Shown here one piece after another: positions 9,216 to 18,136 of a DNA stretch of 64,000 bases (the first letter of the stretch is position 1; each line of letters starts with the position of its first letter). The stretch covers positions 19,614-83,613 of the forward strand of contig CACPPZ010000003.1 of NCBI GenBank assembly GCA_902635985.1, read 5' to 3'. The translations under genes were made by a program, and so were the position numbers. The notes beneath the pieces were generated by a model that had not been told where the DNA came from, did no database searches, and saw only the letters and a program-made list of their open reading frames with translations. This DNA comes from Paracoccaceae bacterium. GTDB taxonomy: Bacteria; Pseudomonadota; Alphaproteobacteria; Rhodobacterales; Rhodobacteraceae.

Positions 9216-10091
9216 ATGACTGAAGTTTCAGTAATAATCCCAACATATAATCGAGAGAAATTTATCTCAGAATGTGTTCAATCAGTTCTGGCTCAAACAT
9301 TGTCTGCACGTGAGATTATTATAGTTGATGATGGATCCACTGATGCAACATATAATATTCTACGTGACATAGGATTTAATTCCTTAAGCACTAAAAAGAC
9401 TATTTTGCGCTATTTTTTTCAACAGAATCGAGGGGTGAGCTCTGCAAGAAATTTAGGAATTAAGGAAGCAAGAAGTGAGTATATTGCACTGTTAGATTCT
9501 GATGATCTTTGGTTAAAAAGTAAGCTTGATCGGCAGGTAAGTGCATTTCAGAATGATACACAGAGTAGTCGGCTGTGTCACACTGACGAAATATGGATAC
9601 GCAATGGGGTTCGCGTAAACCAACACAAAAAACATAAGAAACATGGAGGCAATGTTTTCCAAAGCTGTCTCAAATTATGTTGTATATCTCCAAGTTCAAC
9701 AATGATGCATAGATCAGTTTTCGAGGACTTTGGGTTTTTTGATGAGGACTTACCAGCCTGTGAGGATTATGATTTCTGGTTGCGGTACAGTGCAAAAGAG
9801 GATGTAAATTTCATTGATGAACCTTTAATCATCAAAAAAGGCGGTCACAGTGACCAGCTTTCAGGTGCACACTGGGGTATGGATAGATTTCGAATATATT
9901 CTATTGAGAAGATATTAAAGGAGCCTGATCTCAAGCTTGTTCACAAAACTGAGGCGATCCATGAGGTCATATTAAAGTTGGAAATTTTGATAAATGGATC
10001 TCAAAAGCGCCAAAAATTCGCTTATGCAGAGAATATGCTTCAGAAGAAGCAACATTGGGAGGCTATATTAATGCGCGGTTTAAATGATTGA
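9216..10091 (+). CDS. Glycosyltransferase family 2 protein
   Basis: Inverting GT-A-fold glycosyltransferase using a nucleotide-sugar donor. The nucleotide-binding VDDGSTD is at 37-43, the DxD-type metal motif LLDSDD at 92-97 and the acceptor-side CEDYDFWLR near 185. At 291 residues it has the GT2 core but no membrane segments, so it is a cytosolic or peripheral enzyme. The stop overlaps the next gene by 8 bases, which makes it the first gene of a four-gene cassette. Its acceptor is unknown. Its coupling to a nucleosidase-like and a radical SAM gene is not typical of polysaccharide loci. Confidence 0.88.
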   Translation: MTEVSVIIPTYNREKFISECVQSVLAQTLSAREIIIVDDGSTDATYNILRDIGFNSLSTKKTILRYFFQQNRGVSSARNLGIKEARSEYIALLDSDDLWLKSKLDRQVSAFQNDTQSSRLCHTDEIWIRNGVRVNQHKKHKKHGGNVFQSCLKLCCISPSSTMMHRSVFEDFGFFDEDLPACEDYDFWLRYSAKEDVNFIDEPLIIKKGGHSDQLSGAHWGMDRFRIYSIEKILKEPDLKLVHKTEAIHEVILKLEILINGSQKRQKFAYAENMLQKKQHWEAILMRGLND

Positions 10092-10941
10092 AAGTTTTTA
10101 TAGTCAAGGCTGTGAGGTCAAAATCTGTTGGGTGATAGCATTAGAACCTGAAGCAAGGCCACTTATTGATTTATTTGATCTAAGCCCACTTTCGAATAAT
10201 TTAAATTTCCCTGTGTATATAAACTCAAAGAGTGGGCATGCTCTTGTGATATCTGGAATTGGTTCAAGTAAAGCCGCCGCGGCAGCCACCTATTTAAAAA
10301 TGTTGTTTAATGTTCAGAGGTATGTCGGGTGGATTAACATCGGAATTGCTGGGTTCTATGAAGAACCAATTGGGCAACTATTCCAAGCGATAAAGGTTCA
10401 TGATACAGCAAGAAAAACGTCATATTTTCCGGGTTTCCGACTATCAAAAATAGTCAAATGCCAAACACTGCATACCGTTGCCCAGCCAGAAACAACATAT
10501 TCAGACGCTGTACTTTTTGATATGGAAGCATCAGGTTTTTGTGAGATCGCCTCTATGTTTTCCTGTAATGAATTGGTATTCGTTTTAAAAATCGTATCCG
10601 ATACACCAAAAAGCCCTGTGAGTTCAGTCTCAAGAGAAGAAATTACGCAATTGATATATCAAAATAAAGATAAACTTCGTGAAATAATTAGTCACATAGA
10701 AAAATTAGTGAATGATGAGAAAACAAGACTGCACGTACCAGAAGAAGTTTATCAATATTTTGAAAGGTATCATTTTACTCAGAGTAATAGATATAGATTT
10801 TTGCAAGCATATAAAAAATGGAAGTCTGCATTTCCCGATGGAAAATTAGCACGTACTCTAGCCACAGGAAACTCCGCTTCAGAATTAATTTCTAATCTCG
10901 AAAGTGAGCTTTTTTTAGCAATAAAAGACTGGAAACTCTAA
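10084..10941 (+). CDS. MTA/SAH nucleosidase-like (PNP_UDP_1 superfamily) protein with C-terminal extension
   Basis: Likely hydrolyses or phosphorolyses an N-glycosidic bond of a purine nucleoside. The catalytic pattern of 5'-methylthioadenosine/SAH nucleosidase is visible: an N-terminal acidic pair (ALEPEARPL, E21/E23), the ribose-binding DMEASG (M147-E148) and the general-acid Asp in IVSDTP (D173). The first 190 residues cover the nucleosidase fold. About 80 further residues (from near 205) form a charged, Tyr-rich tail that is not part of the known enzyme (about 230 residues). It overlaps the glycosyltransferase by 8 bases and the next gene by 1 base. Substrate candidates are 5'-deoxyadenosine from the neighbouring radical SAM enzyme or a modified nucleoside; this is inference. 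Confidence 0.75.
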   Translation: MIESFYSQGCEVKICWVIALEPEARPLIDLFDLSPLSNNLNFPVYINSKSGHALVISGIGSSKAAAAATYLKMLFNVQRYVGWINIGIAGFYEEPIGQLFQAIKVHDTARKTSYFPGFRLSKIVKCQTLHTVAQPETTYSDAVLFDMEASGFCEIASMFSCNELVFVLKIVSDTPKSPVSSVSREEITQLIYQNKDKLREIISHIEKLVNDEKTRLHVPEEVYQYFERYHFTQSNRYRFLQAYKKWKSAFPDGKLARTLATGNSASELISNLESELFLAIKDWKL

Positions 10942-11933
10942 TGATCGATAGCATTTTTGTAGAGCGTGAAGTCCTAGATCATCCAGTTGCACAAAAAATT
11001 TTTAAACGCCTCAAGTACGCTGATATTTTTGAGATTGAAAGATATCAAGAGATGTTTAATCGGAGGAAACAGAACTTTCGTATTCAAAAACAAAACCCTG
11101 CTTTAATTTTAGCAAAAAAACATGATAATTTTGTTTTACCGGCACCATCAGGTTTTGGTATTGATGCACAAAAAAATTATTATTTTTCTCACATGTATAA
11201 CTGTATCTATGATTGCCGATACTGTTTTTTACAAGGTATGTACTCTTCTGCAAACTACGTTTTATTTGTAAATTATGAGGATTTTTTCGAAGCAATTTCT
11301 GATACAATTTATGAAAATACTAATAAAAGTATGACTTTTTTTTCTGGTTATGACTGTGACTCCTTAGCATTCGAAAAAATTACAGGTTTTGCAGAAAAAG
11401 CATTAGAATTTTTTACTAATTTCAGTTCAGTTGAACTTGAACTTAGAACTAAAAGTATAGTCTCTGACACTTTCTTAAACAGAAGTCCTATTTCTAATTG
11501 TGTCGTAGCTTATAGTTTGTCTCCCAGTAATGTCTCTGCCATTTTGGATAATAAGGCTCCCAGTATAGACAGACGAATTAATGTTTTGCAGAAACTAGCC
11601 AAAAATGGTTGGCCCGTTGGCCTCAGGTTTGACCCTCTGATTTACTGCTCTGACTGGGAAAAACTTTATTCAGAGCTGATTAACAAAATATTCAAGGATA
11701 TAAACATTGACCAAGTTCACTCTGTAAGTCACGGTCCCCTGAGATACCCTAAAGAAATGTATAAAAAAATTACGTCACTATATCCAGATGATAAACTTTT
11801 TTCATTTCCAATGGAGGCTAAGGATGGAATTGTATCTTATGGTAAAGAAATAGAGGAAGAAATGTCTTCATTTCTGCAATCTGAATTAGAAAAGTATACA
11901 ACAAGGAATAAAATTTTTCGTTGTTTGGTTTGA
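10941..11933 (+). CDS. Spore photoproduct lyase-like radical SAM protein
   Basis: Radical SAM enzyme of the SplB family. Cysteines C88-x3-C92-x2-C95 (CIYDCRYC) would bind the [4Fe-4S] cluster. A further Cys, C139 in SGYDCDSLAFE, lies where Bacillus SplB has its hydrogen-donor C141 (there in an AACTSD context). The following ITGFAEKALEFF segment also matches the SplB pattern. The 330-residue length is near SplB (342). SplB repairs the 5-thyminyl-5,6-dihydrothymine photoproduct in spore DNA. This organism shows no sign of sporulation, so either it repairs the same lesion in vegetative cells or it acts on another substrate. The start overlaps the upstream stop (TAATG), so it is translationally coupled. 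The coding sequence is visibly AT-richer than its neighbours. Confidence 0.85.
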   Translation: MIDSIFVEREVLDHPVAQKIFKRLKYADIFEIERYQEMFNRRKQNFRIQKQNPALILAKKHDNFVLPAPSGFGIDAQKNYYFSHMYNCIYDCRYCFLQGMYSSANYVLFVNYEDFFEAISDTIYENTNKSMTFFSGYDCDSLAFEKITGFAEKALEFFTNFSSVELELRTKSIVSDTFLNRSPISNCVVAYSLSPSNVSAILDNKAPSIDRRINVLQKLAKNGWPVGLRFDPLIYCSDWEKLYSELINKIFKDINIDQVHSVSHGPLRYPKEMYKKITSLYPDDKLFSFPMEAKDGIVSYGKEIEEEMSSFLQSELEKYTTRNKIFRCLV

Positions 11934-11942
11934 TGCTGGAGT

Positions 11943-12656
11943 TTGCAAAATTTGGAAAAAAGAAAAGCGATTGTTTCTGGTAGTTCAAGTGGCATTGGAA
12001 AAGAAATTACTTCACTACTATTAAAAAGTGGAACTGATGTAATAGGTCTTGCACGCGATCACAAAAAATTCAAACCAGACTTTGATGGTTATTTTCCTAT
12101 TTCAATTGATCTATCGGATTTTGAAAAAACTGAGCGTATTATTCCGCAGGTTTTGCATCAACACTCTGACGTTGACGTATTAATTTGTAATGCTGGTTTT
12201 GGTGATTTTCGAACCTTGGAGAATTTTTCTGCTAAGCAAATATCGGATTTTATAAATATAAATTTAATATCACATATAATGCTTTGTAGACACTTAGTGA
12301 GTTTTATGAAAGCTAAGGGTAATGGTGACATTATTATCATGGGTTCAGAGGCTTCTATAGTTGGAAAGAAAAAGGCATCACTTTATTCGGCTGCAAAGTT
12401 TGGTCTGAGAGGTTTTGCTCAATCACTTCGTGATGAATGTGGCAATACTGGCGTGAGGGTTTGTTTGATAAACCCTGGTTTTGTAAGAACCCCATTTTTT
12501 GATACTTTAAATTTTAAGCCTGGGGAGGATGGAAATAATGCAATTGAGCCAGGCGACATTGCTAAAATAGTATGTGATATTATTGAAACCAGAAAGGGTA
12601 CAAACATTGATGAAATCAACGTATCGCCAGCATCTAAGTCGATAATATTCAAATAA
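11943..12656 (+). CDS. Short-chain dehydrogenase/reductase (SDR)
   Basis: NAD(P)-dependent Rossmann oxidoreductase of classical SDR length (237 residues). It has the cofactor motif SGSSSGIGK near 12-20, the NAG segment (ICNAGFG), a catalytic Ser region (IMGSEAS) and YSAAK as the active-site Tyr/Lys. The start is uncertain. A GGAG sits 2 bases before the TTG at 11943 and about 11 bases before a second TTG at 11952; there is no in-frame ATG. It is the last gene of the cassette, 9 bases after the radical SAM gene, and a bidirectional terminator follows. The substrate is not recognisable. Confidence 0.85.
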   Translation: MQNLEKRKAIVSGSSSGIGKEITSLLLKSGTDVIGLARDHKKFKPDFDGYFPISIDLSDFEKTERIIPQVLHQHSDVDVLICNAGFGDFRTLENFSAKQISDFININLISHIMLCRHLVSFMKAKGNGDIIIMGSEASIVGKKKASLYSAAKFGLRGFAQSLRDECGNTGVRVCLINPGFVRTPFFDTLNFKPGEDGNNAIEPGDIAKIVCDIIETRKGTNIDEINVSPASKSIIFK

Positions 12657-12864
12657 AGTATGTTAAGAGTTATAAATATATGCCAACTATAAAATAATGC
12701 AAAGCGGGTATGCAAAAATAGCATTGGTAAAACTTGCCGCAACGCAGCATATTGTATTGGAGAAAAGCGTAAAACGTTTTTTTAAAGTTTTTCACACGTT
12801 CCTCCCAATTTCGTTTGAAAGACTAAAAGATAGTGACCTTCCTCCTCCCTAGGTCAATCTTTGC

Positions 12865-12896
12865 GATAAAGGCCCTCTCTCGAGAGGGTCTTTATC
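12865..12896. terminator. Bidirectional intrinsic terminator between convergent genes
   Basis: A long hairpin: GATAAAG pairs with CTTTATC and, after a single G/T opposition, CCCTCT pairs with AGAGGG around a CTCG loop. Flanking A and T stretches serve both strands. It separates the plus-strand cassette ending at 12656 from the minus-strand ThDP enzyme ending at 12917. The rest of this 260-base gap shows nothing coding. Confidence 0.85.
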
Positions 12897-12916
12897 ATTT
12901 TGGAGGCGTCGTTAGT

Positions 12917-14491
12917 CTATTGGATTTCTCCAGATATATGGATAACAGTCGGAACTTTTGCGCTGAAAGCTTCAATTATATTTTTTTGTAGTTCTTTTAG
13001 GTTAGATGGCTTTCTGGATAGCGCCCCATAGGATTCAGCTAATTTGCAGAAATTAGGGTTTAAAGCTTGAACGGAATTTGGAGCAATTTGCGCAGCTACC
13101 ATGCTGTCCTCAATTGCTTTAAGTTTTTGGTTGTCCCAAATGAGAATTGGTAAATTAAGTTGCAATTCAACAGCGGTACCTAACTCCTGAATTGTGTACT
13201 GAAATCCATAGTCACCAGCTATAGCTATCGTGGGCATATTGGGCCTAGCAATACAACCGCCTATCGCAGCTGGCAATGCATACCCTAAAGTCCCAAATCC
13301 ATAAGGATGATGCCAATGATTAGGTTTTTTCATATCCCAGATTTCTTTAGCCAAATATGCGAATTGCGTCATATCAGAATATACCACAGTATCTTCTGGC
13401 ACTATTTCTTCGACCGCTCTGACCACCTCTGATACCCCGGGAAACTCTCTTATTGCTTGTAAAGCCCATTCTTCACGTTTTTGCGATACAAGTTTAGAAT
13501 CCCACTTTTCTGCACTATCTTGTCCATCGAAGTTTTTCAGAGATGCTTCAACAAAGTCTTCCACCTTCATATTAAGCTTAATATCCGCATTATGATGATC
13601 ACTGAGAACTTCAGGATCGGTATCGACACGAACCAATGTACATTTGTGACCCAGATTGTAGCGCCAGATATCAACTTCCGCTAGTTCTGAGCCGAGAACA
13701 ACTATTAAATCTGATTTTGACAGCACACTTACAGTGTCTGGCCGAGCCAACGATGAGCCCATAAATAAAGGATAACTTGATGGTATTAGTCCCCTGCCCG
13801 TAAAGCTTGTAAAACTGGCAGCACCAGTCTTTTTTATTAGCTTAAAAACGTCTGTTTTCTTGGCGCCACCACCTACAATAAACAGAGGCTTTTCAGAGTT
13901 TTTAATTAGCGTCGAAACCTCATTTATTTCGTTTTCGGCATATGAAAAAAAGTTCTTAGCTTTTTCACTGATTTCAAAATCAGGTGCTTTTTCTTCAAGT
14001 ACTTTAATTGGGATTTGTATATGTTTGGGCCTGGGTCTCTTATCGTGGAATTCTGTGAATGCCCGCTCCAATAAGCCATAAGCAGCCTTGTAATTTTGAG
14101 CTGTCTCAGACCAGTCACAAACACTACCGGCCGCACTTTCCTGGTCCAGCATTTGGTGTAACTGTCCGCGTCGGTATGCTGTCTCGTCTAAGCAGGAAGA
14201 AATAGCTAGGACCGGTATGCTATCGGAGTATGATTGCCCTAGTGCAGTTAAAACATTACAAATACCTGGTCCTGTAATAACATAAACAATTCCTGGTTTC
14301 CCACTTGCTCTGGCGTAACCATCTGCCATGAAGCCAGCGCCCTGTTCATGTCTTGCAAGAACATGGATGAGCTCCGCTTCGTCAATGCCGCGATAAAGCT
14401 CTTGGTTGTGAACGCCGGGAATACCAAATATATATTGGACACCTTGGTTTTTTAAAAACCTTGATATTTGGACTCCGGTTGGTCTCTCCAT
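12917..14491 (-). CDS. Thiamine-diphosphate enzyme of the acetolactate synthase/AruI type (2-keto acid decarboxylase-like)
   Basis: Three-domain ThDP enzyme (524 residues). The catalytic Glu is E49 in HEQGAGFMADGYAR, a central TPP_enzyme_M domain carries FTGRGLIP, and the ThDP/Mg motif begins GDYGFQ and ends WDN near 430-460. It lacks the FAD-binding features of true acetolactate synthases. General appearance and length fit 5-guanidino-2-oxopentanoate decarboxylase (AruI), which turns 2-ketoarginine into 4-guanidinobutyraldehyde. It stands alone on the minus strand, divergent from the proline-racemase-like gene with 58 bases between. A guanidinobutyrase-like ureohydrolase at 41221 gives weak support for an arginine role. 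Specificity is uncertain. Confidence 0.75.
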   Translation of the reverse strand: MERPTGVQISRFLKNQGVQYIFGIPGVHNQELYRGIDEAELIHVLARHEQGAGFMADGYARASGKPGIVYVITGPGICNVLTALGQSYSDSIPVLAISSCLDETAYRRGQLHQMLDQESAAGSVCDWSETAQNYKAAYGLLERAFTEFHDKRPRPKHIQIPIKVLEEKAPDFEISEKAKNFFSYAENEINEVSTLIKNSEKPLFIVGGGAKKTDVFKLIKKTGAASFTSFTGRGLIPSSYPLFMGSSLARPDTVSVLSKSDLIVVLGSELAEVDIWRYNLGHKCTLVRVDTDPEVLSDHHNADIKLNMKVEDFVEASLKNFDGQDSAEKWDSKLVSQKREEWALQAIREFPGVSEVVRAVEEIVPEDTVVYSDMTQFAYLAKEIWDMKKPNHWHHPYGFGTLGYALPAAIGGCIARPNMPTIAIAGDYGFQYTIQELGTAVELQLNLPILIWDNQKLKAIEDSMVAAQIAPNSVQALNPNFCKLAESYGALSRKPSNLKELQKNIIEAFSAKVPTVIHISGEIQ

Positions 14492-14549
14492 ATTAATATT
14501 TTCCTAAAAAGCAGTTTACACATCTTAAAGCTATACCTAAGCTTCTTTA

Positions 14550-15575
14550 ATGCGAACCACTAAGTCAATCCATGTTATTTCAGCTCATGCGGAAGGCGAG
14601 GTCGGAGACGTGATTATTGGTGGAGTTTCGCCGCCGCCTGGAGATACAGTTTGGGAGCAGAGTAAGTGGATTTTGAGTAATGGTTTGTTGCGTAATTTCC
14701 TATTAAATGAGCCCCGAGGTGGCGTTTTTAGACATGTAAATTTACTTGTGCCTCCAAAGAACCCAAAAGCAGATGCAGCCTTTATTATAATGGAGCCAGA
14801 GTTTAATCCTCCGATGTCAGGATCAAATTCGATTTGCGTTGCAACCGTTTTGCTTGATGCCGGAATAATAGAGATGGTTGAACCCATCACTAGTTTCACG
14901 CTTGAGGCGCCGGGAGGTTTAATAAAAGTAAAGGCAGAATGTTCTAACGGAAAGGCAGATAGAATCTATGTTAAAAATTTGCCTAGTTTCTCAAATTCTC
15001 TTGATTCAGTACTTGAGATCGAAGGATATGGAGCCTTGAAGGTTGATACTGCTTTTGGTGGTGACTCGTTTGTGGTGGTGGACGCAAACAGTCTAGGCTT
15101 TAGGCTTTCTCCGGATGAAGCTAAAGATCTAGCGAAATTAGGAGAAAAGATTACTCAAGCCGCTAACGAGCAATTAAACTTTTATCATCCCACCTATTCT
15201 GATTGGGATCATTTTTCGTTTTGCCACTTTTGTGGCCCATTATTGCAAGAAAAAAAGGGTAAAAACTTTAAATCTGCGGTAGCCATAAAACCTGGAAAAA
15301 TTGATAGGTCGCCCACAGGGACAGCCTTGTCAGCTAAAATGGCAATCTTACACAAGCGTGGGAAAATAAAAATTGGGGAGCAGTTAACTGCAAGTTCTAT
15401 TATTGATTCAGAATTTACTGGTCAAATTTTAGGATTAACTAAGGTCGGAAATGTGGAGGCTATTTTGCCAGAAATTAGTGGTCGTGCATGGATTACGGGC
15501 ATCCATCAGCACATGCTTGATCCGGCAGACCCATGGCCAGGCGGTTATCGTATTTCAGATACCTGGGGTATTTAA
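14550..15575 (+). CDS. Proline racemase superfamily protein with Ser/Thr in place of the Cys pair
   Basis: Two-lobed PLP-independent enzyme of the proline racemase / 4-hydroxyproline epimerase / trans-3-hydroxyproline dehydratase superfamily, 341 residues. Known members use two facing residues. Proline racemases and most epimerases have Cys/Cys, some epimerases Ser/Cys, and trans-3-hydroxyproline dehydratases Cys/Thr. Here the first site reads MSGSNS (S90 where MCGHN is usual) and the second reads [11 protein letters not shown] (T256 where SPCGTG is usual). The fold motifs NSI and DRSPTGT are intact, so this is not decay. A Ser/Thr pair should disfavour two-base racemisation and points to a different reaction, possibly a dehydration or elimination. 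It is divergent from the ThDP gene; no good ribosome site is visible. Confidence 0.8.
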   Translation: MRTTKSIHVISAHAEGEVGDVIIGGVSPPPGDTVWEQSKWILSNGLLRNFLLNEPRGGVFRHVNLLVPPKNPKADAAFIIMEPEFNPPMSGSNSICVATVLLDAGIIEMVEPITSFTLEAPGGLIKVKAECSNGKADRIYVKNLPSFSNSLDSVLEIEGYGALKVDTAFGGDSFVVVDANSLGFRLSPDEAKDLAKLGEKITQAANEQLNFYHPTYSDWDHFSFCHFCGPLLQEKKGKNFKSAVAIKPGKIDRSPTGTALSAKMAILHKRGKIKIGEQLTASSIIDSEFTGQILGLTKVGNVEAILPEISGRAWITGIHQHMLDPADPWPGGYRISDTWGI

Positions 15576-15592
15576 ATTATTTAGAAATATTT

Positions 15593-16795
15593 CTAATAGT
15601 TGGCATTTGTGTGTCTTCTTATCCATGAGATAGTCACATAAAAAACACCTATAGAAAGCGTGAAAATAGGCAGGCCTAAACGCATATTTATATCTAGCAA
15701 AAATCCGGCGACCCAAGGCCCCATCAAATTTGAAAGTTCAAAAAGCATTACAAATCCAGCGTTTGCTGCAACAATTTCCGCTCCTGAAAATCTTCTAGAT
15801 AACATTGCAAGTCCAATCGAATATAGAGCATAAACTAAGCCTGCAGCAAGAAATCCAAAGATAAGGGTTGCGAATATCGATCCTAAAAAGAATGGGATCA
15901 AGCTGGCAAATATGAGGCCTGCACAGACAGTTATTACGCCAACTTTCCGAAGGCCGTATTTATCGGCCAAAATTGCAATAGGGTACTGAAGACTTGTTGC
16001 ACCCAGTGCCATGGCTGGTACGATAATCAACGCTAGAATTGGTGCAGCTTCGGGTGTGCGAGTTATCATTGCGGGAAGAAGACTAATTAAGGCTAAATCT
16101 ACACTGCCGACCACGACACAGGCAGAAGCTACAGTTGGGGCTCTTTTGATCAATATGAGCGGCGATGCGGAATGAGTTTGAGTGTCTTTAGGTTCAAGGC
16201 CTTTGAGTTTTAATATTGGGATTGCAGCTACAATCAGAAAACCACCCATAATTATAAATGGAATTATCGAAAGAGCACCAAATAACCAAATGACGACCGG
16301 TCCAACAGCAAATCCTATTGAAATAGCGGTAGCATAAATTGCCATCACACGGGTGCGATATTTTTCAGCTACAATATTGGCCAGCCAAGCTTCAGTCAGA
16401 ACCCAATGTAGACCTAAACCAAGGCCACTTACAAACCGAAAGACAAGCCACAAACCATAGTTGTCCGTAAAGCGGAATGCAATGGTCATTATAGCTGCAA
16501 CGATTAAACCTGCATTAATTGTCACTATATATCCATATTTCGCAGCCAATTTTGGTGCAAAGTAGGCGCTGGACACAACGCCAAGAGCAGCAGCTCCACA
16601 CACTATGCCAATCCTTTGAAAAGATATATTGAAAGTTTCCATCCATAAGGAAATTAGCGGGAGATAGCCACCAAACGCCGCGCCAAGTGCTACGGCTGAT
16701 AAAGATATCATTACCATGCCAGGAGCAGTCGTTGCCTCACTTATTTGTCGGCGTATCTTTACAGTTATGTTTTGAATTTGACTTATCCAGCCCAT
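15593..16795 (-). CDS. Major facilitator superfamily transporter
   Basis: Inner-membrane secondary transporter with about 12 hydrophobic segments in 400 residues. The family loop pattern after helix 2 is degenerate (SAYFAPKLAAKYG), and a RFVSGLGLGLHW helix 4 and a DKYGLRKVG loop after helix 8 are visible. This is the YcaD-like layout of MFS. The start overlaps the upstream aminopeptidase gene by 13 bases, so the two are co-translated. It may export or import a peptide or amino-acid product, but the substrate is not identifiable. Confidence 0.88.
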   Translation of the reverse strand: MGWISQIQNITVKIRRQISEATTAPGMVMISLSAVALGAAFGGYLPLISLWMETFNISFQRIGIVCGAAALGVVSSAYFAPKLAAKYGYIVTINAGLIVAAIMTIAFRFTDNYGLWLVFRFVSGLGLGLHWVLTEAWLANIVAEKYRTRVMAIYATAISIGFAVGPVVIWLFGALSIIPFIIMGGFLIVAAIPILKLKGLEPKDTQTHSASPLILIKRAPTVASACVVVGSVDLALISLLPAMITRTPEAAPILALIIVPAMALGATSLQYPIAILADKYGLRKVGVITVCAGLIFASLIPFFLGSIFATLIFGFLAAGLVYALYSIGLAMLSRRFSGAEIVAANAGFVMLFELSNLMGPWVAGFLLDINMRLGLPIFTLSIGVFYVTISWIRRHTNANY

Positions 16796-18027
16796 TCACC
16801 GTTTCGGAAAACTGGCACTGCAGTTCCATCGGTTTTTATACCATCTACATTCATTTCACCAGATCCAATCATCCAGTCTATATGTATCATACTGCTATTA
16901 CCGCCCCGTGAGATGATCTGATCCTTACTCAGATTTTCGCCATCTTTAAAACATTTAGAGTAACACTGACCCAACGCGATATGACTAGCGGCATTTTCAT
17001 CGAACAAGGTGTTATAAAATAAAAGACCACTTTGCGAAATTGGTGAACTGTGAGGAACTAAGGCCACCTCTCCCAAACGCCTCGCACCTGCATCAGAGTC
17101 TAATACTTTCAATAACACTTCTTCACCTTTGGATGCATGAGCTTCTGTAATACTTCCAGATTCAAATTTTACACAGATGTTATCAATTAATGTTCCTTGA
17201 TGAGATAGAGGTTTTGTGGAGCTAACCGTACCTTCAACTTTCAGGCAATGCGGTGTGGTAAAAACCTCTTCTGACGGTATATTTGGATTACAAATAACAC
17301 CATTTTTTGCTAGAGATGCACCGCCCATCCACTCGTGATCATCTGCGAGCCCAACAGTAAGGTCAGTGCCTGGTCCTGAAAAATGTAGGGAAGCAAAATT
17401 TTGCTGGTTTAACCAGTCTGAGCGTTTTCGTAAATTTTCGTTATGCTTACTCCACGCGCCAATAGGATCATTGATGTTAACGCGCGAAGCTGAGAATATA
17501 GCCTCTGAAAGTTTCTTTTGAGCTTCTTTGTCTGGCAAATCTGGAAACATGCGTTTAGCCCAAGCTAACCCAGGCCATGCTATGATATTCCAGTTTATGT
17601 CAAAGCGCGTAATTCTCTCTCTGGCCGGCGTCAATGCCTGAGAGTTTGCCTTATTAACTCTTCCAACTTTCTGAGGGTCTTCATCTGCAAGCAACATTGG
17701 ATCATCGCCAACAATTGCAAGTCTTGCAGTATCATTGTCGAAAGCTGCTCCCATTCCGTCGTAAAGCCAATTAGCAGCCTTATCAAACGATGCATCAAGT
17801 GCATTTCTGTAACGTGATAAAACCATCTCTGGATCTGAAAATATTGGAGTAATAACGCCCGCACCTGATTTGTATGCATAATCAGTTATTTTTCTAACCA
17901 GTGGTAAGGCTTCTAAAGGTGCTGTGATCATTAAATCCTGACCCGGTCTTAAGGCCAAACCCGTTTTAACAGCAAGTTCCGCCAAACGATCAATGTGAGT
18001 AGAATTAATAATCGAAGTCTCTGACAT
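16783..18027 (-). CDS. M29 family metallo-aminopeptidase (AmpS/AmpT type)
   Basis: Cytosolic dinuclear-metal aminopeptidase of the thermophilic M29 family, 414 residues (family about 410). It shows the family pattern FSGPGTDLTVGLADDHEWMGG, the PNIPSEEVFTTPH segment with a metal-ligand Glu, EVALVPHSSPIS with a metal-ligand Glu/His region, and the C-terminal HIDWMIGSGEMNVDGI. These enzymes remove N-terminal residues from short peptides. It lies between the metallo-beta-lactamase-fold gene and the overlapping MFS gene on the minus strand. Confidence 0.9.
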   Translation of the reverse strand: MSETSIINSTHIDRLAELAVKTGLALRPGQDLMITAPLEALPLVRKITDYAYKSGAGVITPIFSDPEMVLSRYRNALDASFDKAANWLYDGMGAAFDNDTARLAIVGDDPMLLADEDPQKVGRVNKANSQALTPARERITRFDINWNIIAWPGLAWAKRMFPDLPDKEAQKKLSEAIFSASRVNINDPIGAWSKHNENLRKRSDWLNQQNFASLHFSGPGTDLTVGLADDHEWMGGASLAKNGVICNPNIPSEEVFTTPHCLKVEGTVSSTKPLSHQGTLIDNICVKFESGSITEAHASKGEEVLLKVLDSDAGARRLGEVALVPHSSPISQSGLLFYNTLFDENAASHIALGQCYSKCFKDGENLSKDQIISRGGNSSMIHIDWMIGSGEMNVDGIKTDGTAVPVFRNGEWAG

Positions 18028-18136
18028 ATCTTAACCTTTAGTTTTGTGTCTGTGGTGCATGAATAACCGTTACGTTGATAACTATTACTTATCAATGCAC
18101 TTTCAAAAAATTATGATCTTTAAGCTTAAGTTAGGG

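Noticed and set aside
12711-12765. TGC-rich stretch resembling a PhaR-type regulator site
   Set aside because: No phasin or polyhydroxyalkanoate gene is adjacent and the match is loose.
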